Below are positions 26,301-34,800 of a stretch of DNA of 64,000 nucleotides, piece after piece. Position 1 is the first letter of the stretch. The number at the start of each line of letters is the position of its first letter. The position numbers and the translations under genes were made by a program. Origin of the DNA: Dreissena polymorpha (lineage: Eukaryota; Mollusca; Bivalvia; Myida; Dreissenidae); NCBI RefSeq assembly GCF_020536995.1, contig NC_068355.1:74436106-74500105 (forward strand), written 5' to 3'. The notes under the pieces were generated by a model that saw only the letters and a list, made by a program, of their open reading frames with translations, made no database searches and was not told where the DNA came from.

Positions 26301-28782
26301 GCGTTGATGTATTACACAATATTTGATATCCATACCGAATTACAGAATACAGGTGCGACGGACAGACAAGCTCATATGGGAGGCCAAGTTTTACAGCCTC
26401 GATGAATAAATGCGTCATGTCGAAGAATGGTTCGATGTGTACGAGAAGCAGCATTCTCATATCCAGCGGAAAGTGTACATAGCGTCCGATGATCCAGGCG
26501 TCTTGCATGAAGCGAAAAAGAAGTGAGTGTGCATAAAGCTGTGACTGGGAAAAATTCCAAAGTTTTTAGTTTGCTGTGGAACTATACGATACTTTTTAAA
26601 TTGTTTCGAAACCAATAGCAATATCAACTGTATTTGTAAATGTTCTGTAGGTTTGAACATCTGCTTTTCAAAACATGGGAATGCAACTTATAATAAGTGT
26701 TCATAAACTACTTTAATACGGCCTTTCTTACTATGCCTATATTAGTAAAACGATTTGATTTAAACAACGCATTTTTTTCTTATTGTTTAAATGCACTGTA
26801 TATTTATAATTATTCAGTTAATCACCGTTTCGTAAAAAACAACAGTTAATTATCAGATGATCAAATGTCATGAGCACAGACTAATCAGGTTGTTAAGATA
26901 ATACTTGCTTAAAGGAAAACAGAACACAAAGCGGTACGTGTCATCCCTGTGTCCGAAAGTGTCCGTTTTTTTTAGTGTGCCTCAATTATATGTTTCTTAT
27001 ATTGCTCAGTTATCCCAACTACACCTTTGTGACTGACAACGATGTCTCAAAGATTGCAAACGGGAGAAGTCGCTACACCGATGCCTCCTTACGTGGCATT
27101 ATTCTCGACATTTACCTGCTGTCGCGATGTGATTATCTCGTCTGTACGCTCTCATCTAATGTAGGTGTATTGTTAACATTTTTCTCTACCATGTGATTTG
27201 TTACGTGTTACTTTTAAGTGCAATTGTTTGCATCGTATATTTCCCTTACTTCATGAACATTTAAATCGGGATTGCAGATAATACCATATTTATATCAAAC
27301 TATATACATTATGTTTTATGTAATAAGGACGCATTATTAGATACATGACGGTTTTATATCTTTGCTCAATCGTTTGATCCCGGGATTAATATAAGTCGTG
27401 TTCGGAGAAAACTGGGTATAATGCATGTGCGTAAAGTGTCGTCCCAGATTAGCCCGTGCAGTCCGCGCAGGCTTATCAGAAACGACACTTTGCGCATAAA
27501 TTGGATTTTTGCTAAGAAGAGCATTCATTTAAACAAAAAATGTCATAAAAATGGAAAGAGTCGTTCTAGATTTGCTTGTGCGGACTGCACAAGCTAATCT
27601 GGTACGACACTTTACGCACGTGCATTATGCCTAGTTTTCTCAGAACACGACTCATAAGGTATTTAGCAGTTTTGTAAAAGTGATTATCCAAATCACTTAA
27701 TAAATTGCGAACAATTATAAAAATGCAATCCAAGTGGTCAACAGAAAAAAAAATGCGAAACCGATTTTTGCAAACTTTAAAACAGTTTTCTTTTAATATA
27801 TGCATATTTAAGCACGATGGTCAACCTCAGCGGCTCATTCTCAGCTTGGGATGACATTTGGAGAAATTCTCGTCAAGGTCATAGTACGAAAAAATATCTT
27901 TTAACTAAATATAAAAATTTGTTTTGCGTGAAATATGTTGCATGCTGGTTGCTTGTTTGGGTCGTCTGATGAATGTACAGGTCATTGTTACTTGAAAAAT
28001 TACACTATACTAAAAAAGAGATCGGATGAGGGTTGCGCTCTGACTATTTTGGTGTACTAAGCTTTCATGCATACACTAGAAGAGTTAAAGGAAAATTGAT
28101 CAAGATCTGATGCACATGTTTTGTGTTGTCTCCATTATTTTAAGTGTAATTATTAATATAACAATTTAAAACATCCTCAAAACGTCAATTTAACCCAGAC
28201 CTTCAACTTGTCGTATTTCATGAGAAGTTGGCAATCTTAGTTAAATAATCTAATCTTATACTTGCTTTTCCTGTGCCAATAACTACATGCATTAAACTGT
28301 AAACCTCATTTCCTATTTTTGTTTTTACTTTCCAAATATTTGCAGATTTTTCTTAAATGTATATTTTTTTGGACAAATTCGCAACTATTAAACCCGGTAA
28401 ACATCCCATCTCTAGTTGAAATTACCTCACATAATGTTTGCTGATGTCCCCTCCCAAGGTCTGCAGAGCGGCGTACGAGTTGATGCAGCCGCTACACGGC
28501 GATGCCTCCAAGTGGTTTAAATCACTTGACCACACCTATTACCTCGAGACTGACCACCCACACAACTTTGTTGCGCTTGAGAATCACCAGAGTCGACGCG
28601 AGGGAGAGATCAGCTTCAATGCTGGGGACGCGATACGACTGGTTGAAAGCCGCTGGGACGGGTATTTCAATGGTACACATGTGAAGACGGGCAAGTCAGG
28701 TCTATTCCCGTCATACAAGACCGTGACTGTAATAGAGCGGGCGAAGATGCCTACATACCCTGAGGTGCCAGATTTGCTATGA
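5188..28782 (+). CDS. FUT8: Alpha-(1,6)-fucosyltransferase (FUT8 type), 3'-side exons
   Basis: FUT8 transfers fucose from GDP-fucose to the innermost GlcNAc of N-glycans (core fucosylation) in the Golgi lumen. Eight exons are placed: 5188-5309, 5927-6095, 14861-14978, 20033-20270, 21837-22089, 26346-26522, 27010-27160 and 28459-28782. All seven junctions keep phase, giving about 517 codons against 575 in the human protein. Seen in order: stem coiled-coil, [40 protein letters not shown] (GDP-fucose site), [25 protein letters not shown], then an SH3 domain ending in LFPSYK. The cytoplasmic tail and membrane anchor must lie on unplaced exons upstream. Two oddities are an in-frame TAA at 26407-26409 and a GC donor at 14979. 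Everything else looks functional, so an allele or assembly error is as likely as a dead gene. Confidence 0.93.
5927..6095 (+). CDS. FUT8: FUT8 exon b: coiled-coil stem
   Basis: The acceptor is gtttttag and the donor is gtaagc. The exon reads [20 protein letters not shown], then a helix with [14 protein letters not shown]. It lines up with the human segment that begins HEILRRRIENGAKELW. It ends in phase 2 (aa|a, Lys). Confidence 0.88.
6100..9530. other. FUT8 intron, first part, no gene seen
   Basis: The sequence is AT-rich intron with no exon-like segment. A run of C at about 6366-6379 and the AT-rich repeats near 8030-8060 are the only simple-sequence features. The many short open frames between 6283 and 9106 show no conserved motif. 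Confidence 0.5.
9533..10917 (+). mobile_element. Helitron-like non-autonomous element with internal tandem repeats
   Basis: The left end is a hairpin built from TACCCCC and GGGGGTA around ACAAACGAAGTTT. It is followed by (TCTGTCGG)-type simple repeats at about 9580-9630, and then by about eight diverged copies of a roughly 150-bp unit containing CATCCGATCTTCACCAAACT and GGGTCACTTAGTGCG. The right end shows a GTCAC/GTGAC hairpin (10893-10906) and then CTAG followed by T at 10913-10917, which is the classic Helitron 3' terminus. No coding capacity was seen. The left terminus is less typical. Confidence 0.6.
10920..13120. other. FUT8 intron, no gene seen
   Basis: This is AT-rich intron. The open frame at 12010-12198 lacks any recognised motif. 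Nothing else stands out apart from repeated TTTGTGT-type words near 11975-12030. Confidence 0.45.
13129..13456 (+). repeat. Dispersed repeat, compact GC-richer element
   Basis: The segment is distinctly GC-richer than its surroundings. It starts near GCGCTGGACTCG, contains GTCGTGGTCCGCCG-like blocks and ends near CGCTATGCGGTGCTCTTGTT. It resembles a repeat family I recall from bivalve genomes. An open frame of 81 codons inside it has no domain. Boundaries are approximate. Confidence 0.45.
13631..13967 (+). repeat. Dispersed repeat with (CCGT)n microsatellite
   Basis: The element starts with ATCCCCCGCCATAGGCGGAG (a short hairpin). A TCCG/TTCCGTCCG simple repeat follows at about 13668-13730, and the element ends with GGCGGGGGATATCAATTC. 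Its layout is like the two Helitron-like families in the window: a C-run hairpin at the left, then a tccgtccg tract, then unique sequence. This suggests a third related family. Confidence 0.5.
13970..14860. other. FUT8 intron end, no gene seen
   Basis: The sequence is AT-rich up to the acceptor of the next FUT8 exon. No repeat or exon was recognised. Confidence 0.45.
14861..14978 (+). CDS. FUT8: FUT8 exon c with GC splice donor
   Basis: The acceptor is ttcccgatag. The exon reads [19 protein letters not shown] then [20 protein letters not shown], matching human TDGAGDW and LTELVQRRITYLQ. It ends in phase 0 at CAG followed by GCGAGT, a GC donor with otherwise near-perfect consensus. The next exon resumes with [10 protein letters not shown] exactly where human has NPKDCSKAKK, so the GC boundary is fixed by the protein. 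Confidence 0.9.
15003..15228. mobile_element. Degenerate copy of the GCACAGGCTAATC palindromic MITE
   Basis: The copy shares TGCATGTGCGTAAAG and CCCAGATTAGCCTGTGCAG with the better-preserved copies at 27394, 41509, 45898 and 62311. It is much more diverged, which suggests an older insertion. Confidence 0.7.
15340..18790 (+). repeat. 34-bp satellite array, about 100 units, in FUT8 intron
   Basis: The unit is CCTGATAATGGATTAGCCAG followed by TGCGTGCTACATAG, 34 bp. The centre (about 15680-17910) is nearly uniform, with few variable positions: GCG/GTG, CTA/CTT and CCT/CCC. The flanks (15340-15680 and 17910-18790) are progressively degenerate and use CTGATCTTAGATAAG variants. This is the usual outcome of unequal exchange. 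In 16740-17200 the GCG and GTG units tend to alternate, hinting at a 68-bp dimer. The array lies in the intron between FUT8 exons at 14978 and 20033. Confidence 0.95.
18795..20032. other. FUT8 intron tail, no gene seen
   Basis: This is AT-rich intron leading to the acceptor ttgcttcttag. The 19434-19637 open frame carries no recognised motif. Confidence 0.45.
20033..20270 (+). CDS. FUT8: FUT8 exon d: start of catalytic domain
   Basis: The exon reads [17 protein letters not shown], then [20 protein letters not shown] and [15 protein letters not shown], then [13 protein letters not shown]. These match human [20 protein letters not shown] and GGWETVFRPVSETC. The donor gtaagt follows in phase 1. 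Confidence 0.96.
20402..21700 (+). mobile_element. Helitron-like element with ~130-180-bp internal repeats (hairpin end TGTGTTT/GAACACA)
   Basis: It starts TATGCCCCCGGTAGGGTGGC, then carries tccgtccg tracts and repeated blocks containing AACTTTAACATTGGCCATAA, GATAGCAACTTGATATTTG and AGGTCAAGGTCATCCTTCAA. It ends with the hairpin TGTGTTT-ctgac-GAACACA (21673-21691) and TCTCTTGTT. The same family occurs in reverse at 37855-38796 and 61514-61948. Both of those sit inside other elements without clear target duplications, as expected for Helitron-like insertion. The class assignment is inference. Confidence 0.65.
21837..22089 (+). CDS. FUT8: FUT8 exon e: catalytic domain
   Basis: The acceptor is attttgcag and the donor is gttagc. 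The exon reads [55 protein letters not shown] and [12 protein letters not shown]. Human has [20 protein letters not shown] and KLGFKHPVIGVHVRR. It ends in phase 2 inside the Gly codon that precedes the RR motif. Confidence 0.96.
22574..23390. mobile_element. Fold-back element with minisatellite arms
   Basis: The left arm (22579-22705) is a 15-16-bp minisatellite of AGGTAAAAATGCCAG. The right arm (23255-23385) is the same unit in reverse complement. The inner parts are also complementary. For example, AGACTGTAATTTTGTTG near 22845 pairs with CAACAAAATTACAGTCT near 23118, so almost the whole 0.8 kb can fold on itself. TGCAACC sits immediately outside both ends (22567-22573 and 23391-23397) and may be a target duplication. 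No coding was seen. Confidence 0.75.
23761..23992. mobile_element. hAT-like MITE carrying head-to-head telomeric repeats
   Basis: The terminal inverted repeats are about 35 bp, with GGGAGGCGGAAAACGACAAC at the left and its near-complement at the right. The 8-bp sequence CCATATGA flanks both sides (23753-23760 and 23993-24000). The core is a G run, then about 8 TTAGGG-type repeats (23821-23880), then about 8 CCCTAA-type repeats (23881-23937), meeting head to head. Confidence 0.8.
24087..26191. mobile_element. 2.1-kb inverted-repeat DNA element with a nested MITE
   Basis: Long inverted termini of at least 100 bp are visible. The left arm (about 24087-24200) contains TGCGGATACTTTGATAACAG, GATGGCACTTCGATACCAG and ATAACAACAAAAGCCACGC. 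The right arm (about 26090-26191) has the same words in reverse complement. Sub-repeats of the same words occur inside, near 25700-25765. A 100-codon open frame (25604-25906) shows no transposase signature. The element at 24911-25296 is inserted inside it. Confidence 0.7.
24911..25296. mobile_element. hAT-like MITE, 386 bp, nested
   Basis: The inverted ends are CACAGGTG and CACCTGTG, extending to over 50 bp (TTAGCGTGTGGCTATG, TATTAATTAGTGAAAACATC). The flanking 8-mers ATCTCGAG (24903-24910) and ATTTCGAG (25297-25304) differ by one base, fitting an old 8-bp target duplication. Confidence 0.75.
26346..26522 (+). CDS. FUT8: FUT8 exon f: donor-binding exon with in-frame TAA
   Basis: The acceptor is accgaattacag and the donor is gtgagt. 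The split Gly codon gives G-IQVRRTDK, equal to human GVHVRRTDK, whose Arg pair binds GDP-fucose. It continues [12 protein letters not shown], then TAA at 26407-26409, then [17 protein letters not shown] and [18 protein letters not shown]. Human has EEYMVHVEEHF here, so the stop replaces the Tyr codon. The rest of the exon is open and phase-correct on both sides. Confidence 0.93.
27010..27160 (+). CDS. FUT8: FUT8 exon g: C-terminal Rossmann part
   Basis: The acceptor is attgctcag and the donor is gtaggt. The exon reads [18 protein letters not shown], then [19 protein letters not shown] and [11 protein letters not shown]. It matches human YPNYEFISDNSI, NRYTENSLRGVILDIHFLS and FLVCTFSSQV. It ends in phase 0. 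Confidence 0.96.
27394..27653. mobile_element. GCACAGGCTAATC palindromic MITE, full copy
   Basis: The 260-bp element has inverted ends GTCGTGTTCGGAGAAAACTG and a near-complement finishing TCAGAACACGAC. Each half holds an internal hairpin around CCGTGCAGTCCGCGCAGG. It lies in the last FUT8 intron. Confidence 0.85.
28459..28782 (+). CDS. FUT8: FUT8 terminal exon: catalytic end plus SH3 domain
   Basis: The acceptor is cctcccaag. The exon reads [20 protein letters not shown] and [16 protein letters not shown], then an SH3 domain: [35 protein letters not shown] and [14 protein letters not shown]. It ends [12 protein letters not shown] and TGA at 28780-28782. Human FUT8 has the same order and ends KYPTYPEAEK. 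A likely short 3' UTR follows, with AATAAA near 28833 and 29568. Confidence 0.97.
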   Translation, partial: VCRAAYELMQPLHGDASKWFKSLDHTYYLETDHPHNFVALENHQSRREGEISFNAGDAIRLVESRWDGYFNGTHVKTGKSGLFPSYKTVTVIERAKMPTYPEVPDLL

Positions 28783-31744
28783 CGTAAGGCTTCTTCAATC
28801 TCACATCAGCGCATCAAAATCAGTTAAAGTATAAATAAAATTGATGCTTATCTGCATATGTTTTGTTCAAGTGTACTATTTTTTGTCTCCAGTTGTTTAC
28901 ATTTTTTCTTACAAAAAAGGATGCTTTTTTCAGTGTTTCTAGTATGTTATATGTAATAATACTCTAACACTATGTTCTACAGTGGTGTATGTTCCAGCTG
29001 GTAACAGTGGATTTATGAAGAAAATAAGAAAATAAGGACTTAAATGAAAAAGATGTGATTATTTACTCTTTTTGAAAGATTTCATTAGAACTGGTTCATG
29101 TATCACTTAAGTATATGCTGTTTTAATTGTGCATATTGTTCCAAACTTACATGTAATATAGAATGCTATCCTGGACATAATATTTTAATTTGACAATAAT
29201 AGACCAGTTTGCATTTTTTCTTAATATAATCTGCATTTGTTCAAGCTCCATGAAAGACGAATTGCTATGTTTAGGTTAATATCAATATTGTTCAACTAAT
29301 AATACAAATTGTATAAAGTAGTATTGTAAATGCCATTGTTAAAGTGACTTTTGTCACTTAAACAATACTACAACCTTTGCATATGTCATACCTTAGGAAT
29401 GTATATCTAAGGACCACTTATCGATAACATGAACATGTATTATAAACATTTTTTTCAGGCGGAACAAGTCACTGCTACACTGTTCAGTGCACTTTCTCTG
29501 GTCCAGGGGATACAATGCAAATACAATACCCATGTATTAACTCAATATAGTCCCTTTATCACCACATGGTAAATAAAGGATATTTGTTCATGTCAGTGTA
29601 AGATCGTTTATTGTTTCACGAGTGATCATAGAACATATGCCACGAGTTGACATTTTATTTCTCTATGATCATCATTTTGTTTCTGTTATGCCCCTTTTTC
29701 AAGAAAATAATTAACAGCTGTTTCCCTTTCGCTGAAAAGTTAGCATTTCAACAGTGGCTTGCCTCAATACATTTCAATACACAAAATGACGTCATTAAGT
29801 GTTTGTTATGCCAGCGAAATTCTCCGGTTAAACTCTTTTACAATGTAAATAAACGGTGAAAAAAGCATAATATAAAAAGAAAATTTGTTGGGTTCGGTGG
29901 AATTTTATAAATCGGTTTGCGTTCCACAAATGTCTCCGGACTTCGCCGTGATCGATACACAAATTAACATAAAATTCGAAGCGTTTGGATCGAAAAATGA
30001 ACAAAAAAAGTATTTATTATTTTTAAAAAGCAGCAATAATCTGCATTTTATCGATCCTAGTACCATCAGAATATACTTTGTTTTCCGTGCTAAGAAGGAA
30101 AAGAGATAAATAGTATATATAGTTTTCTTTTTATTAATGCACAACACATTGTGGATAGTCCGGAAAGTAAGTTGAAATTTAGGTAAAATAACACATGAAA
30201 TCTTGAAGGACCAGTAATTTCTGAAAGCTGGTGGTCTTTTCGGGTCAGTAGGTAAAAAAAGTAAGTGTCAAGCCCTGCATATGGTGAGTTTAACTGCGTG
30301 CAGATTTTAAGGGCTTCGATAGTTTCAATCGCAAATTTAAAACATATAAGAACTTGTGCAGATTGTACGGATGCAGACGTATAGAGTTAATGAAAGAAAC
30401 ACCGTACAATCAATTACTATTTTAGTCTGCATCTAGCTCTTAAAAGGGTGAGAGGGCTTGTATGGTCCCTAAACGTCTATTATATATATGGTGGTCCTAA
30501 CCATATACGGCCATAATCATATTGAAGAAATCGGAATTTCGTGATGAATGCGGTCGGGATGTAACAGTTGTAACTGGTGTTTGCGGAAACTCTATAGAAG
30601 GTTACATTACACGAAATCGAAAGTAGAGTCTTTTTCTAAAGAGCCCCCTTCATCTTTGGGTTTAAAAGCAATTAAGTGATTTCACCCATGGCTTTGTGAT
30701 TATTTCATATATGCTACGTATTTCTGCAACATGTCGGTGCTTTCAATTCGGGACTTCGTTTAAAAAAAAATTGGGTGCGTTTATTAAGTAAGGGGCTTTT
30801 GTCGAAATCTCACATTCGACACCATGTTTCCCAAATGTGCCTATATTGGGTTATTTTTACTTTCTTAGAAGCTGCGAGACGGTATATATTGGAAGAATAT
30901 AAAATTATCTTGAAAACGATACCAGACTTGCAAAATATGACACAGAGAAAAGGCATGTCAAATGCTTGAAAGTTGGTAATTCTATAACGGAACCCATGGG
31001 AATTGAAATAAGTATAATTCAACCTTTAAAAAGATATTAAGATTTAAAGATATAACAAAATAAATGATGTTCCCATTTTGCGAGTCAGAATCCGGATGCG
31101 ATTTTGAGGATACGTGTTGAGATTTTTAAGTCTATCCGATGCTTTATAAATATAATATTTGTGTACATTTTTTAAGTTGTAAGAAATATCGTTATTATTA
31201 TGATTTGGTCCAGTTGGACAGCTAACGATGTGCTAATTAAAGTGCCGCAATATATTTTCGCGACCATGTGTCAAGCCACAATGGGTTTATTTGTGTTTAC
31301 CGATCAGTTCAACCTTGTTTATATTCACCATTTTTGTGATTTGATAAAAACACGTGCTTTATGCGTTGGGACATTCACAATGTGATCTGCACCAGTGCAA
31401 TAATTGGACGCTTTTGACGTATATTATGGTATTTCCATTGAACACTGAGCAGAGTGCAGAGCACATTTGAAAGCTCGTTGTCACTAAAAGCTAGTTCTCT
31501 TCCCCCTGTGTCAAATTTCTTGATATGACACCGGCCTGTCGTCCGTCCGACCTTTCGTTTCCGATAACTTGTCCTCGACGTTTTGAGATATTTACCTGAT
31601 TCTTGGTATGTGAGTCTAACTGCATGAGTTACAGTTGAAGTTTGAGTTTCGTTTCGGTCTGTATATGTTTTGATAAACAAAACGAAACATAGCGTTAACA
31701 TCATACAAAGAAGCCAAACATCCATTCCACAATATATTTTTTCA
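28783..31744. other. Convergent intergenic region between FUT8 and carbonic anhydrase
   Basis: The region holds the 3' UTR of FUT8 on the left and of the carbonic anhydrase on the right. AATAAA-type signals occur near 28833 and 29568. Open frames at 29647-30147 and 30775-31022 show no motif. The 31375-31757 stretch is open on the minus strand in another frame and is discussed as a finding. Confidence 0.5.
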
Positions 31745-31870
31745 TTAGACAGAATTTTTATCGCTGAATGATGCCCTGACAGTTCTCCCTTTTCTTGGCA
31801 CGGGAGGACGGAAGTTGTCCTGCATAACATTCTGGTCGGAATCAATGAGAGCACCTCGAAGAGCGTTCAG
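31745..31870 (-). CDS. Carbonic anhydrase terminal exon
   Basis: The acceptor is ctgcctttcag. The exon reads [17 protein letters not shown], then [18 protein letters not shown] and SDKNSV with TAA at 31747-31745. FRPP and GR.VRASF are the usual carbonic anhydrase end. The junction from the upstream exon is phase 0. Confidence 0.94.
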   Translation of the reverse strand: MNALRGALIDSDQNVMQDNFRPPVPRKGRTVRASFSDKNSV

Positions 31871-34800
31871 CTGAAAGGCAGAATTGAGTGTGGAATTTCT
31901 AGATGCAACAAAGACAATTAAACAACTTGCTTTAATGTGATTTTCAAACAATTGGATGGGTTTGAAACAGAGTGCAAAAGCAATGCATATAAACTTGTGC
32001 AATGGGATTTGCAGGATACATCTTTTATTGACCCTCGAATCATTGAAGGTTCTACCCGAAATAGACTTTGAATGTGTCAGTACATTTCTGTTTATTTATC
32101 GCAAACTTTATATCCCTTTCATATCGCAGTGTTGTATGTTTGAATAAACCAAAACTTTGTAAGGCTATATTTTGCGATATGCTATGGAAATAGATGCCGC
32201 ATTTGAAATCGACTCTTAAAGGATTTCGTTTGGACTGAACTAAAAACAATTGTTCTTTTATACTTCGTGATTATCTTCTATAGGTCTACAACAACATCGA
32301 CCATGGCTTTTCAGGTCCCTATGTATTTACAAACATAGAGCAAATACACAATATATAATTAGAATAATGCTAGTTTTATTTTTTCAGGATCTATACTTCA
32401 TATGTGATTATCCTCGCATACAGTCTCGAACCCTTTGTGCAATTTTAACTTCGATTACGAGGCTTGAAGATCTCAATTAGCAACATAAGAGCGCGCTTTT
32501 GTGGATTAACCGCTTTAGTTGTAACATTGCATCGTCTATATATATTGATAAGGGTGCACAGGTTTAATAAAACATAATATAAATACAAACTGTTAAAAGT
32601 ATCGCACACATTTTTGAACATCACCAGGCTAATTGAATCGTTACCTTATACAGCATTATCGATGGTCCCCATTCATAATGCCGAACCTACTTTTTTGTCA
32701 TAATGTGTTTTTTGCACTGTATAGGGCGGGAAATCAGTGCGCGCATGCCCAGAAAACGGCCAACCGCCTAGCCAATCAGAACACGCCAAACCGGCCATAT
32801 GATAAAATTCCGAACTGTGATTGTGGCAATAAAAATAAAATGTAAAATACGAAGCCGAATAATATTTTACTTCGGCAATTTGCATATAGCTATGAACATG
32901 AAAAAATAGCCCTTCTGGAAAGTTGTGTTTTTGTAAGTTCGGCATTTCAAATGGGGACCATCGATATATAAACTTATAAATATTTAACTTAGTGTATATC
33001 TCGGGCAAAAGCGCAGCTATACAATTGGTAATACAGCGGAAGCCGATGCCGTACGTTCAAACTAAAATATATTTTTCACAAATATATTCGGATTAAACTT
33101 TGAGTAGACAATTGATCATCATAAAATCGAACTATCAAAAAGTTTTGCAGCCCGTATTAACTAAAGATTTGTATTTATTTCGAGTTGGAGTCCTTTCGCG
33201 CCGTAGAACCCGGAGTTTTCAAGAACTTCTACATGATTGACTAACTAGACTCACTTAAGTAGGAGCCAACTTATTAATCGTGTCTACAACTACAGCTATA
33301 GACCCATACCTGCCTTTGAGAGAACTATCGTGTCTACAACTACAGCTATAGACCCATACCTGCCTTTGAGAGAACTATCGTGTCTACAACTACAGCTATA
33401 GACCCATACCTGCCTTTGAGAGAACTATCGTGTCTACAACTACAGCTATAGACCCATACCTGCCTTTGAGAGAACTATCGTGTCTACAACTACAGCTATA
33501 GACCCATACCTGCCTTTGAGAGAACTATCGTGTCTACAACTACAGCTATAGACCCATACCTGCCTTTGAGAGAACTATCGTGTCTACAACTACAGCTATA
33601 GACCCATACCTGCCTTTGAGAGAACTATCGTGTCTACAACTACAGCTATAGACCCATACCTGCCTTTGAGTGAACTATCGTGCCTACAACTACAGCTATA
33701 GACCCATACCTGCCTTTGAGAGAACTCAATGGGTTTCTTGAAGACAATCCACTGAACACTTTCAAAGAGGGGCTGGGTGGTAAGGGAGCCCTCGTAGGTC
33801 CAGTAGTCGCTGATGCAGCGTGACGTCACGTGTGAGAACCGGCTTCTCTTTACAGTGACTGAAGTAAACAGCACAGATGATACTACCGATATTAGTTTTT
33901 TTGCCAATAATACCAATTGTTTACAACCATTAATATGGGCTGAGCTATGAGCTATTTGTTAAAAACAAATAAGATAATATAATAATAAGAATAAGAGAAA
34001 GGAGACAAGGAATGGGTGTCAGACCAGAACAAGAAGACGAATTAGACGAAGACAACTGCCATGAAGATGGAAAAAGAACACATCAGGATTTCGTACGATG
34101 GACGATTTTTTTACCCATTTATGCCTAGCGTCTAGAAAAAAGGACTTTACTAACAGCGTAGACCCAGATGAGACGCCGCATGATGCGGCGTCTCATCTGG
34201 GTCTACGCTGTTTGCCTAAAGGAATTTCTGTAAGAAATATTCTAAATATAGAAATAAATATACTTGACATCCCTAATTTTGGAAATAAATTGATCCAATT
34301 TAGAAGGATTGGAGAGTCCACTAGGCTTAAATGGGCTAAGAAGAAAGAGATGACAGCACAGAGATAGTCCAAAAAAAGAAACATAAGATACATGTACATG
34401 TATATATAATTGATGAAGACCGAGAAAAAGTACAACACGGGTGAGATGATGGTGGTTTGTAATGAAAATGAAAATGATAAGGACAAATTTTAGGAAATAC
34501 AGACTACGCCTAGAACTGGCGTTGTATGCTCACATGGCAACAGGTCTCTTGGGTTCAGGTAGCTGGAGATGGTGGCGTTACTATGAGGTTGGATCAACCC
34601 ACCAAAATTGTTTGACACGACGGAGAAGGCGGGATGCTCGTGTCCAGGCTGAAATTACAAGAGGAGAGCGACTATGACCCACAGCGAGTTTGGAAAATTG
34701 CTTTTATTTTCAAACGCTACGTGCAACAAAAATTCTCACGTTTTCTCATTATAATTGAAGAACTTCAATTATCTATATTTAAACAAAAAAACACAAGCAA

